This document shows positions 45,092-57,112 of a DNA stretch of 64,000 nt, piece by piece (within the stretch, counting starts at the first letter, position 1; each line of letters begins with the position of its first letter). The position numbers and the translations under genes are program-made. The notes under the pieces were generated by a model. That model searched no databases. It saw only the letters and a list, made by a program, of their open reading frames with translations, and was not told the origin of the DNA. The stretch is from Coriaria nepalensis (Eukaryota > Streptophyta > Magnoliopsida > Cucurbitales > Coriariaceae), in the NCBI GenBank assembly GCA_027186245.1, contig CP114497.1, positions 9,183,501-9,247,500 of the forward strand, given 5' to 3'.

Positions 45092-46237
45092 TGCAACAGC
45101 TCTCTCCGATTCTCTGTGTATCTCTGAAATTAATGTCTCGGTGCTTGGGTTTAAAGAGAGGATATAACATGTGATAGAGAGAGAGAGCGTAGCTATGTGA
45201 GGAAGCCACACGTGATCGTTGAAATAAATTCTAATCGTACTCGCCAGATTTTTTATACAGAACTGTACTCGCTGTATATATGGATTGATTATCTACGTGG
45301 AGCCTTTTAATTGGATGACTCTCGTCATTTGCATGCTTTTCAGGATTGTGTTAATAGTAGAAGGCAAGTACATCTCGTCAGCTCCTTTAGAAGTTGTCCG
45401 AACTATTTGCTAGGGATTATTTTTTGAGCTTCGGATTTAAGCTGTGCCCATATAATATTTATTATTATATTTAAAATTTATTTAATAATATTATAAATCT
45501 AATTACCCTTTTACATATATAAGAATTCTCTACGTACCCAAACGATTAAACGGTTGACATTCCGGACTGGGACCCGAATTCAATAACCTTATATAATATT
45601 TAAGATAGTTTCTCGATTAACGGAATTAACGGGCAGGCGAGTAAGGCGAATAGCATATTTGAGGTGGCCAGTTAGTTATTAAGGATGTGCAAAGTTCGGT
45701 ACTGAATTAAAAAAGATTCGATTTTGTTTTTGGAATTATCCGGTTATTAAGCTATAGGGATACAAATAATGTACATGGTTGAAATGATTAAATTCAAAAG
45801 GGAACTTAACTCCTAGGCATAGAGATTTCAAATTTGGACTAAAAAATTAAGAAAATGTTCAGGATATATCAAATGATAACAAATTTATAGAATATTAAAA
45901 TAATACTAATTTGTGATCCTTCGTTTTGTATACATCCTCTTTACACAGTTGTTTCCTAAAACTCCTAGGTCCTAGTAGCCTCATTTACAGTCTACCAACC
46001 AATGAATTTGTATACAGAGCTTTCCTATGCATCTCCTAACTGAAGAGTAACTTTTGAAACCCTTTTTTTTTTTTACTTATCAACATCCCATTACTTTTTT
46101 CTATTCTATGAACCTCCTACATTCTATGTTTTCCTTCGAGTTCCTACTTCTACTTTCCCTTAATTCAAATCCTAACCATTTCTAATTGTACCAAATCTCG
46201 TGTTAAATTGAATTGTTAGAGCCAAAACAACATAAAT
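45092..46237. other. PDI promoter and DUF632 3' flank
   Basis: Next to the PDI ATG are GA-rich leader sequence, a TATA-like GTTATATCC on the minus strand and a CACGTG core at 45209-45214. From 45.4 to 46.2 kb it is AT-rich spacer and the 3' UTR of the DUF630/632 gene. Confidence 0.5.
45209..45214. promoter_or_regulatory. G-box core in PDI promoter
   Basis: CACGTG about 118 bp upstream of the PDI start. ACGT-core elements in plant PDI promoters can serve bZIP factors of the unfolded-protein response; this link is inference. Confidence 0.4.
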
Positions 46238-49200
46238 CTAGGAGTAGAGTAGTCTGACTTGCTTATGAGCTTTCAAAACCTCAGAAGTGAATTTTTCTAA
46301 AGACTCGAAAGTTGGAATCATACCCGATTGTATACAAACAGAAGCTGCGTCTTGGACGAGTTTGATTGCATCTCGATGTCTAGCCTTCTCTTCAACTAAT
46401 CTCTTCTTCAATGAATTCAAATCCACCTTGACCAAATCATCCCTTGGTGAAACTCCAGTTTCAGAGGCAACCTTTGATATGATAGACTGGTCACGTTCTA
46501 TCCTACCCATATCCATGTGTAAGGTTCTAAGCCGATTACTAAGATGTTGCTCCTCCTCTTGTCTTTCCCATAACTGACGCAAGCTCAAAGCAAACTCTTG
46601 TATGGAGTTTGACACCTCTTCTGAAATGGTCGCTATAGCTTGGTGCCAATCATTGCAGATTACAAAAATGGGTGGAGCTCCTGCCTGGCCCGGTGAAAAA
46701 GGGGCAGTTCCATCTGGAGTTTCTTCAGGTTCACGGTTCAGACATAGGAAGAGCCAGTGATTCAAGGACTCAATATAAGCTTTTTGGGCATTAATCCAGT
46801 TATTGAATTGGGTGCACCAATTCAAAAGCCCCTGTTCAAGAGCTAGAGTGGCTTTCAAACTTGAATCTCGTTGGAAACCGGTTTTTACTTTCAGGGACTG
46901 AATTTTGATGTGCATGATAGCTTGGTACTGTTTCTGATGGCATTTTTGCATGGACTTCCACATTCTAATCATTCTGCAGATAAAAAGGCTATTAGACCAA
47001 TGTTAATTCACTGAGTAGTAAGTCCACGCTAGGAAGAACTTTTAGTTTTATAAATAATCTAGGAAATGAAACGATAAAAAAGATTAAGAACAAAAGTGGA
47101 AGTAATCAAGAAACTTAATAGTTAATACCCATGAATCAATTCAGAGAGTTGAGGCTGCAATTCTTTATCTCTTAGCGTATGGATCCTGCTTGATATGGCA
47201 TCAACAGATCTGATGCAAACATTGATTTTTGCCAGCAACTTCCTTATCGAGGCTTGATGAACCTCAATTTTTCTAGTATCAGCTCCTCGGTCATCTAAAC
47301 TTTTCAATCTCTTGCACTTCTTTTCATAAATAATGCGTAGCCTTTCTTCATCCTGAAATCAGCCCAAACAACTAGCTAGAATAAATGAGAGCCTGCAGGA
47401 ACAGGAACAATACATATATATTCATGACATTTTCTTCAACCAACAATAAGTGCAAGAATCCAAAACGAATGAGCAGAGACCCCCTAAGAAAAGGGATAAT
47501 ACTAAACAAATTAGTGAAGAGAGTATCTAGCCAAACAAATAAAGAACGGGGGACTTCCAAGTTAAAGCAATGAGTCAAAATAGTCAACACCTTCATGCAC
47601 GTCCATGCAACTAAACTTGACAAATCTTCAAGTTGGCTTAAATAAGAACCCACTTCAATAATTTAGATACCCACAATAATTTAGATGCATCTCACCTTAA
47701 CTTCCTTGTATAGCTTCTTCTCCCATGCATAAAGTTTATCCAATGTCGATGAAAGGTGTATAGGTTTTGTGTTGAAGCGATACTTGGAGTCCTTCGACCT
47801 GGAGTATGCTTTTGCCATCTTCACTGTCCTAGTATTTAACCAAAATCCTTTTCGGTAATCATGAGGTGAATATAACATGGAAGGCAGTACCAAATACATG
47901 ATTCTCCTGAGGACCACTGCATGACAACAATAGGCCACGGAGTAGAAGGTCAATGTTCAAAATTCAGTAGCTGAAATCCTTAGAAAAACAGGGCATAAAT
48001 AAATGGGAATCCACTGGAATTTTAAAGTCTGGCATAAAGCTTGTTTGCCAAGGTTTTTGGGTGGAAAAAACCTAGAATCCTGCTAAACTCGCAACTTTTA
48101 GATCTTCAAATACTCCCAATTTTTTTTCTTCCAAAGGCAACTTTGAAAAAAAAAAAACTTGGCTAAGGTATTGTATTCTCTTCAAAAAATAGAAAGTAAA
48201 GATAACAAAACAATTAGTTCGAGGCAAGAAGATCCAGTCAATTACCAATCATCATATGTGGAGCTTTTACCTTTTCCAAAATCCAATGTGACAAATTTAT
48301 CAAAGAAAAGTACATATCAAATTAGCGAAGCGAAATGGACATATATTCACACTTGCTTCTAATGAGGAATGCTATTATCATAATTGCTCCAAGTAGGAAC
48401 CAGCAAGAAACCCGAAACAATCTCTGTTTCAAGGGCAAGTAGGAACAACTTTGCCATCCTAATAAAAATGACAAGTCAGTAAATTGTTCATGCCAAACAA
48501 CTTTTGTTTGAGTACTCCTGACTGATCTGTAGTTGCTTTTAAACTTTTATGAAGATCTTTATTCTTTGTTGGACTATTTACTTCAACATTGCCAAGTGCC
48601 AATCAATATCCACCACATGATTATCTATTCGTTACTACTGAAATATAATTGACACTCTTAAAATGCCAAACTTCTCAGTCCTGAATTCTATTACACTTGG
48701 TTGCTTGTTTACTTTCTCAATAAGCCGCACAAGTATATTTCATGTGTTTAAAACAACCCCCTCAAACAACAGAAACAAAAGATTTTGCAAGACGGAAGGC
48801 AATCAGCCAATCACACACTACTATTAAGTGATTCAGTAAGTCATTCGGAAATCCTGATGGGACAATGAAAACATCTAACCTTTGAGTCTTGTGCCTTTTG
48901 GCTGATAAGGAAGCTTCCCCACCTCAAGCAAAACTGCAACCTCTTTTCCATGGCTGCAGGCAATCTCAAATTCATCCCTAATATCCTTGACAGACTCCTG
49001 AAGATCCCTTGTACTGTGGGAGGACAGTGTGGTAAGGCTGCTCAGTTTAGAAGATTCAGTATCCAACTTTGACACCTCTTCAACGTCAACATGTGCCCCT
49101 TTAGTCTGCACAGATTCCTTTTCGGAATTTATCGACACAATTGAGTTGGGACTGCTGCTTATCCTATTTCCTCGGGCAGATGGTGAGCCATATTTGTTTC

Positions 49201-50299
49201 GCCATGGCAATTCCTTAGAGCTTTCCTCATTTGTTTTTTTGGGCACCGCCTTTGAAGTCCCCTCACCTGAATTGTTATTCTTCATATTCCCACTCAGTTT
49301 CACCTTTGCCTCATAAAATCCTCCCCACTCCTCTGGCTCTGTCACCTCCTCCAAATCGGGAATTCCTTCTATCTTCCTCACTTCTTCCAGATCTGGACTA
49401 TTCAAACTTGAACCATACCCATATCTAGTTTGTGGATAATTAGGACTAGTATACCCGTAGTCATAGGTATCAAAGATATTACCATAATCCCAAGCACTAA
49501 CGCTTGGTGGAGAAGGTGGAACTGGTGAACGAGGAGCAGCTGGACTTAGTTGCTGGTTATACTGATCATCATTATTCAAGGGCAAGCCTGTTGGAAACCC
49601 AAAAAATCCTCCACTTCCATAGGGGGAATAGGAAGTATGCCCATTTGACGAGTTGGGCCATTGCCCATTTGACGAGTTGGGCCATTGCCCATTTGTTTCA
49701 GAGTATCTTTCTCTCCCGTCAAAAACCACCTTCCTAGCTGGAGTAGCTGTTTTTTTCATGTAGTAAAAATTAGTATTAGTACCAGGAGAGCTCCAAATTC
49801 TTCGAGGGTAAGCATTCCAACTTCCTGGAGAATAAGCATAAGGACGAGGACTAGGAATCCTCTGTTCTTTTGGGCTATACACTATGTCAATGTGTCCCAT
49901 AGAAGACCCAGATTCATCATCAGACGCAGCCCCAGATGATAAATGCAAATGAGAACCTCCACCCCTAGTATCATAATCCCAAGCAGAATCGAGCTCATCA
50001 ACAGAAACTGAGTGCGAATAGTTCTTCTTACCTGTTTTTGATTTCCTCTTTTCCCCTCCATTTTGAGGCAATGTAATCACAGTAGAGCCAGGGGAGGAAG
50101 AACCGGAACCTAAGACTGAGAACTCTTCATCGACGAACTTGCAAAGATCATTTCCGATGTCCTTTAGAGATCGGAAATAGGAAACATGAGCTGCTGCAAG
50201 AACGTAACGATACTTACAAGCAGATCTGATAAACTTCTTGCGTTCTCTGCAAAGAGTCACAAGTGGATTTTCGCCGACCTTGGATCCTATGCATCCCAT
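46238..50299 (-). CDS. DUF630/DUF632 protein (NRG2/RLG-like)
   Basis: Plant-specific protein with an N-terminal DUF630 and C-terminal DUF632. The start is placed at MGCIGSKVGENPLVTLCRER: Gly2 and Cys3 give a classic N-myristoylation/palmitoylation signal for plasma-membrane attachment, whereas a further upstream in-frame codon is GTG. Exon 1 (50299-48880) encodes DUF630 and a Pro/Ser/Tyr-rich linker. Later exons carry YLVLPSMLYS, STLDKLYAWEKKLYKEVK, RGADTRKIEVHQASIRKLLA and KINVCIRSVDAISSRIHTL. The final exon (46972-46238) has IRMWKSMQKCHQKQYQAI and LALEQGLLNWCTQFNNWINA, ending KAHKQVRLLYS. Relatives include NRG2 (nitrate regulation) and rice leaf-shape regulators. A 24-bp unit encoding QWPNSSNG is duplicated at about 49638-49690. 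Confidence 0.9.
49638..49696 (-). repeat. Tandem 24-bp coding repeat in DUF632 gene
   Basis: Two perfect copies plus a partial third of a 24-bp unit give NGQWPNSSNGQWPNSSNG in the linker. The length is a multiple of three, so copy-number change keeps frame. Confidence 0.85.
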
Positions 50300-51588
50300 A
50301 GGTACATCAACAGCTTCCACACAAAAACCCTAACGGTAACGAACTCTAGGCTAACAAAATCGAAGAAAGATGATCTCACCATCGCGAATCATGGTCCACG
50401 TGTTCACATGTACAGACGCAGAGGAAAACGAACGAGCATCGTGAACAATCAAATACACTAATCCGGTCCTAAATCTCAAAAACGATCAACTGGAGAAGAA
50501 AATGTGACAGTTCAGATAAAGAATAAAAAAGATCATGCAAACGCTAGCAGAGGTTCTGAGAGCAAGTTAGAGAGATAGAAAGAAAAAGCAGGTAGATCAT
50601 AAAACATCGCTATCTACGAAACTAATTTGCAGAAAAATAGACGTACAAGAAAAGGCAAGGGGGTGAAATTGAGCATGAGAAAATGAGTGTATATAATCTG
50701 ACCGTGACGATCGACGAGGTCGAGGGATATTCCACTAGCCATCCATTGGAGAGGTAGAGGAGCTCAGAATCACAGAAAGAGCGGACGGTGGAAGGGTTTG
50801 AAACTTTGAATTCAACGAATGAGAACCGAGGCAGGAGAGAAGAGAGGGAGAGAGAATGGAATTTTCTGTAATAGATTAATTTGAATATTTTAATATGATT
50901 CAGGTAGGAGACGGTTGAGGGGTGAGGGACCCAGTGGGGGGAATCAAAGAAGCGGGAAGTAGTAACCAGAAAGACCCAACCCATTAATTTTGTTAGATAT
51001 TGTTTTATAAATATCTCCGAATTAATAATAAATTATAATTAAAAAAAAGTATATATAATGTTTATATATATATATATAAATTTACATTATGTACATTTTC
51101 ACAAAAGAGTTGATGTTACATTAATTTAATTTAATTTAATTTTTATTATTTCTACTTAATTTAATCTCTTTTTTTTTTATCAATTAAATTAAATAATAAC
51201 ATGTCATCAATATATTTAATAAAATAAAACCGTTAAAATTAATTATTTCTTTTTCATCAGACGAACTTAATTAAAAATTATATCGAAACAAATTATACCA
51301 AATATTTTCGCGAAACTATCAAGATCATTAATATGCCATCAATACATTTAAAGGACTTGCTCCATTTTAACCCCTTCGTTCTGATTTCTGGCTTATCTGA
51401 AATTGAAAATACTTAGGACTGTATTCCTCTACAGAACTTGGACTGAAATTTCTCAAACTTATAAACTGAAAAGGGGATATGCAATCTAGGTCATGCATCA
51501 TTAGGGAATCAATGAAGTGGAAAGAGATCCAATAAACATAGGCACTCAAATGATATAAACCTCTGGAGGGTCAAATTTGGCTCCAAGG
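50300..51588. other. DUF632 leader/promoter and AT-rich spacer
   Basis: The 50.3-50.9 kb part is leader-like for the minus-strand DUF632 gene and contains GA-rich runs. From 51.0 to 51.3 kb it is AT-rich with (AT)n and TTTAATTTAAT repeats. No gene was seen. Sequence at 51560-51588 is a frame-shifted remainder of the peroxidase coding end. Confidence 0.45.
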
Positions 51589-54166
51589 TTAGCTAAGTTT
51601 GGCATGTGCTTCAGCATTATCCTTGAAGAATGCCTCCTCGTCTTCTGCATATTTCTCCGCATAGACCTTAAAATATTCCACCATTAAAAGGTATACAAGC
51701 TTCTGAGGTTTAAACATGTTTTCCGATCTATTGTCATTTGTTTACCTTGAATGATGGATCTTCGAAAAGAACAACATCGGTTGGCAAGACCAGCAGTTCT
51801 GCATCCCTCCTTTCTTTGATATCCTATATAAGCAATCACAATAAGCAAGAATAAGAAGTCTTGATTTTTCTCACTGAATATAAAAGAGAGAAAATGCTTA
51901 GGAAATGAAACCTTGAAGTAGGAGTTATCAAACTTCAACCACTGCACTGTCCAGGATTGTCCTCCTGGCGCTCCAGGTCCGTCTTTCTGTCATGCGACAG
52001 GTGGTGCATACAATCATTTGTCCTTGTAACACATTTTCAGAAAAGGGAAAAAAAGTCCTCTTGCAAGCTTGTTTAATGATGGAAATAACATTGTATTCCC
52101 GATATTACAGAGCAGTATTGTGGGTAACAAAAATTTCCTAAGAATATCACTGGATTTCTTGGCAATGACAGTAAAAGATTACTGATTCCTCTTATGAAAA
52201 ATAGAAAACTTAAATCCAGGTGACAATCTGGTATAACAGATATCCAAGCAGCGTAGCTCTATCATATCTTTTGTGGAGGTTCATGAACGCAAAATAGTAA
52301 GTGTATACTGACATACCGTATACTTGGTCTCTGGCTTTCCCCAGCCACTGCGCTCTGGTCTGGATCTTCCCAATGTGTGTGCACCAGATAATGCAACTAT
52401 TTCCTAAAGAATAAGCAACTTTTAACAAGATAACAATAATACTAGAATCTAAGAAACTCCCCATAAACAGAACATTTCATGTTACCTTGTCGTTCAATCC
52501 CATTCTATAGAAAAATGCCCGTAGATGGTCAGCAGGTGATGGAGGACCAGCAGCTACACGGAGAGAGATATTTCATATATAACATCTTACTATGGGCTAA
52601 TCTTGGAAAACAAAAGGCAAAGAAAAGTGATTCCTGTTAAAAGAATGATACTCTATGATCCACTTTCACAGAAATCATGAACCCCAAACTGAGGCATCTA
52701 AGAACAAGGGCAATCAATCTACTCTACAACTGGAAAATTGGAAAGAAAACTAAAATAACTATTGTAACTATTTCATTCATAGTTTCAATTTCCAAGGCTT
52801 TAATACGTAATACCAGGCCACTCTAATATGTTCCAGTTTCATTTATTGGAAATAAATAATGGAGGAAGAATTAATCTGATGTCACCCATTTCACAAGTGT
52901 ACTTATAGCTGAATAATAGGTCCTAGCTCAATACTGTTAACAATGTCACTAAAAGAAAGCCGAAAATAGACAAACATGAATATATTTTACTAACCAAGAA
53001 GCCTGCCCTCTTCTGGGCATTGTTCCGGCCCTGCGACATCTACTCTTCCATACCTCATAGGAATTTTGGGCCCCCCTGCCTCCTGAAGTATCTACGGAAC
53101 ACATCATCATAACACCTCAATCATATATAATTCAATTCAGTTGTTTAGAGACAGACTAAAATGATCTCAATAGCAGTAGCACTAGCTAACTGGAACAAGT
53201 CTGCATAAGTCACATTAGAATACTTCTCTTTGATAGGCTGAAGAAGTTTCAATGCATTTACAAGACCTGAAATCCCAGTTGATCAGAAAATTTTACCTTT
53301 GAAACTTGCTTAGAATTTAGAAGCAATTACAATCGAAACATTACCCGCATTTGCAGCATGTTTTAGCTCAAAATCATATCTCAGACTTCCATTTGCTCCA
53401 CCTCTCCTTGGCCATTCCTCAATGTTTTTGTTATAGGTACCGGAATCATGCCAACCCAAGCGAACCTTCAGAAATTATGTTAGTATGTGATGATTTCTCT
53501 CTCTTATTTTTTTTAAGAGAAGACGATGAAAGATTATTTTTTGAGAGTCTACTTCTTACCTGTATGAGAAAACAACCAAAAAAAAAACTACAGCTAATTT
53601 CCTAGCAAATTTGAAAGTAATCATAAATGAGATGTTCACAGATTCAGAAGACGATCTGGAAGCAAGGTTCATTGATGTCAGCTCCAGCTTAGGCTTAGCA
53701 ATTGGAAATATATGAAGCAAAAGGTTCTCTACTATTGAAAAAGCAAACGGTATTAAATTCCAATAGGAGCACCAGAATAGGATGGCAGAAATTCGTCTTC
53801 AAGATATCCTTGATGTCTTCTCTAGCGCTCTTCAACTGCTCAAGATCCGCCGAGCATTTGGGAGCAGAGACTGAGCTGAAACCTCACGCAGCCAGTACGT
53901 CTTCTCTGAAATCCAACAAAGCGAAATACAATCATGAAGATTAGTAAAAAAGTGAAGATCGTGAAGGATAAATTTCATGGGGAGAGAGACAGAGAGAACC
54001 TGATTGGAGACGAAAAGTTGAGAAATGAGAGGAGACGATCTGAGACATTGGAGTGAAGAGGAAGTGGCAGTGAAGAAGGAGCGGAGCGTGAAGAAGATGA
54101 AGAGAGTGAGGGAGTAGCTTTGTTAGCTGAGGAGACAAAGCGATACGAATAGGAAGAAGCAGCCAT
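51589..54166 (-). CDS. Organellar L-ascorbate peroxidase (sAPX-like), C-terminus cut short
   Basis: Haem peroxidase that reduces H2O2 with ascorbate in chloroplast stroma and/or mitochondria. The opening [19 protein letters not shown] is a Ser-rich transit peptide; exon 1 ends SSPI with AG| and joins C to restore frame at [20 protein letters not shown]. The distal catalytic site is [19 protein letters not shown] (Arg and His kept; Ser where relatives often have Ala), and the proximal haem His is in [18 protein letters not shown]. Other blocks: [17 protein letters not shown] and [18 protein letters not shown]. The reading frame ends at TAA 51591-51589 after AEAHAKLS. The conserved family ending [10 protein letters not shown] is still readable immediately downstream in another frame, so a 1-nt insertion has removed roughly the last dozen residues. 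No thylakoid transmembrane tail was found. Catalytic residues are intact, so activity is plausible. Confidence 0.87.
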
Positions 54167-54460
54167 GGCTAGAGACTAGAGTGGGCAATGGTGGTGGTTT
54201 TTTCAGTTTGTGGTTGTTGATGGTTCCTTTAGGTTCCTCGACTCGCCCAATCCCCTGCTTCTCCAGTTTATTTGGATCAACAAGGCACGTGGGGGCGCCT
54301 TGATGAGAAATCTTTCTTGAAAAGCCCAAATGAAAAGTCTTCAAAAGTCTTTTCAAAATACAGTTATACAGCCGACAAAAAAGAATAAAACCTATCTACG
54401 TATTTTGAATATATAAAGTCAAGTAGTAGTGAACCTGATCACATAGTCATACTAGTCAAA

Positions 54461-55828
54461 TCATTCATCATTATTATAATTAGCAGAACCTTCCTCTAAT
54501 ATACTTCGAGCATCCGCTCGTTGTTCATCGGTAAGATCGCTCGGAAAATGGACCAAGAAAGTGATATGCAAATTCCCTCTTGTTCCTAGTTCTTTCGATT
54601 TAGGCATGCCTTGACCTGGAATGATCTTCTCATATCCAGGATAAATGATGTCATTGATTGTTAGATTCATACTATCTCCACCGAGAAGAGGGACTGGAAT
54701 TGTATGACCAGTTAGGGCTTGTAGTAGAGGGATCTCTATTGCAAGCTCTAAGTCATCTCCTTCTCTTCTGAACAACTGGTGTCTCTTTTCGGCTATTATG
54801 AAAGTTATGTCAGCTGGGTATGATCCCGATCTTTCATTTCCCATCCCTTCAAATGTTATCTTTGTTCCCTTTTTCCATCCTGGTTTTACTTTTATGGTTA
54901 GTACTTCCTCTTCTTGTACTATTTGCCTGCATGCATTCATGCATGTATCACAAAAATAAACAAATGTATATTGCGAGTTGTTCTAGAGAATTAGGGTTAT
55001 GCAAAAGGCTCTGTCTATTTAATCATGTTCTGATGCGCTCAACCCGAAACAGTAACTTACCCCGCCTCTGTAATCACATCTCTAGTGATCTTGATCTTCT
55101 TCTTGCAGCCATAACACAACTCCTTAAGAGTGCATTCAAGATTCCTCTCAATGGGGGGATCTTTGAGCATTCCAGAGGAATTAGAAAACATAATGTGAGT
55201 TGAACTTCCTTGGGTCGACGAACATGTCGATCGAAAAGGCAAATTGTTATTATTAGATTCTGTGCTTTTCCCTGCCGCTGAAGATGTGGATTCTGTAGCA
55301 CCAGTCCTGCTTCTCCTGCTCATGCTCCTACAGAGAGGTGATGGGGCTGGGGCTTTACTCCTCCTACTTGCATTTATAGGCAGAGAAGATGGTATTGATT
55401 TATGATGATGTTCATTGTTGTACATATAGCTATGTACTCCATTCATCGTTTCTCCTTCTCCCTCAACCTCCTGATGGTAGGTATATACACAAATTTTACA
55501 AAAAGATTCAGAAAAGTGTGATCTCATAATAAGAGGTTTTACTTTCGCTCCGGTTTATATCGAATGATTTGTTATCGGACAATCAAAAGGGTGGAATCAA
55601 ACGCAGCTAATTTCTACAGAATTCACTACATGTATGAAAATGTAGATAGATGGATAGAGATTGTTTATATACCTGATGGGAAAGTTTGAATTGTCGAAAG
55701 CTAGCGTTTTGATCTTCTATAGAATTAGAAGATGCCTTTTCAAGACGCCATTTTCTGATGATTGATCTGACAGCCTTACGCAGGGTTTGAAGGGATGCAA
55801 TGCGAACAATTTGGCGAATAGCCACCAT
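54461..55828 (-). CDS. DnaJ C-terminal (HSP40 substrate-binding) protein lacking a J domain
   Basis: Exons 55828-55673, 55470-55061 and 54926-54461 total 1032 nt, 343 residues. The C-terminal half is the type-II DnaJ peptide-binding region: CTLKELCYGCKKKIKITRDV, EEEVLTIKVKPGWKKGTKIT, ADITFIIAEKRHQLFRREGD, DLELAIEIPLLQALTG and HITFLVHFPSDL. The N-terminus, MVAIRQIVRIASLQTLRKAV, is basic and helical, followed by a Ser-rich linker with RRSRTGATESTSSAAGK. No HPD motif or J-domain helices occur, so it cannot stimulate HSP70 in the usual way. From memory, Arabidopsis At1g44160 and At1g11040 have the same architecture, so this is a conserved subfamily and not a truncation. Likely a client-binding or dimerisation partner; that is inference. 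Confidence 0.87.
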
Positions 55829-56065
55829 GAGAGAGCTAGAGATGGAAAGGAGGAGAGAAGAAGGTTAGGAGAGAGAAAGAGACCAGGTCCGCACGAATGT
55901 GCATGGGATTGGACAACCAAATATGAGGCAGATTATATGCCTTATTACTAGCACAATTCAGTTTCCAACAATAAATAATAAATAAACAAATAAAAATTCA
56001 TTTTATTTATAGTAACATTTAACAATATGGTTCTTGCTAAAAAAAAAAAATTGTAAATCTTTATA

Positions 56066-56103
<38 letters not shown>

Positions 56104-57112
56104 ACCTAAATGTTATCTAAGCTAAGAACAGCATCAACACCTGACTATTCCGCCTAACGCTTGGCCACCGTAGACACCAGAAATAATAATAATAATAATA
56201 AAATAATAATAATAGTTTGAAAGTGTTGTTTTCATATAATCAAATTAGGCATCTGTGATTTCTACGTTACAAGTTACAAAACTAGGCAGGGTAGATACTA
56301 AACAAGATCACCGAGATTTGTGACTGTACAAACATCCAATTAGTCAAACATTAATCCTGCATCAAACGAAACAGTAACCCGTTAAATAAGTGCAAGTACA
56401 AAAAATTATACAAAATTTGAATCACATTAGTGAAAAAAAAGAAGGAAGTTAAATTATCATTTTTTTTTTCCCTTAAACTTTCAATGTATGTTCATTCGTA
56501 TCTAAATTTTCAAATGGTTCAATTTGATCATTAACGGTTTTCAAATATTTCATTTTGGTATAAAAATGATCTATTGATCTCTAAAGATTTATGGGTACTA
56601 GAATTAACACATCAAAAAGACTACTTATACCTATAAAATGATTGTTAAAGTGGTGGTTGTTGAGATTTGATATGGTAAAGAATGAAAAATGAAGGGTATA
56701 AAAATAAAACTAAAATAAAATTTATAAGTTACAAAATAATATACAAGAATATAAGGAGATTAGTGTTGTTGATGATGATACGGGATGCTTTGCTTTAATT
56801 TTAATATTCATATGCGTTAGATGTCATTTTTCTATTTTACATTAAAAAATTAGATTCAAGGACCAAAATGGAACATGTTAAAAGTTTTAGTGATAAAATT
56901 GAACCATTTGAAAGTTTGGGAACGAAAATAAACAAGCAGTCAAAGTTTAAGGACGAAAATAATAATTTACCTAAAAAATATCAAGCTTATATCATATAAG
57001 TATTCACTTCACAGCTCCATGATTTTCAATGTAGAAAATTATTTGCATCAATATAAATAAGATATTTTGAGAAGTCAAAATAAACCCGGATATAAATCAT
57101 AGTTCACGGATT
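55829..57112. other. Spacer with microsatellites; possible last kinesin exon
   Basis: Contains poly-A, (AT)n (about 56062-56088), poly-T and AAT repeats (about 56183-56212). A tiny candidate terminal exon for the kinesin (GAT TAA at 56356-56351, after GATGCAG) is in phase with the previous donor, but is too short to prove. No other gene was seen. Confidence 0.4.

Noticed and set aside
50299..50320. Upstream extension of the DUF632 protein (EAVDVP before MGC)
   Set aside because: The extension has no ATG, only GTG, and would mask the Gly2 myristoylation signal that the family uses.
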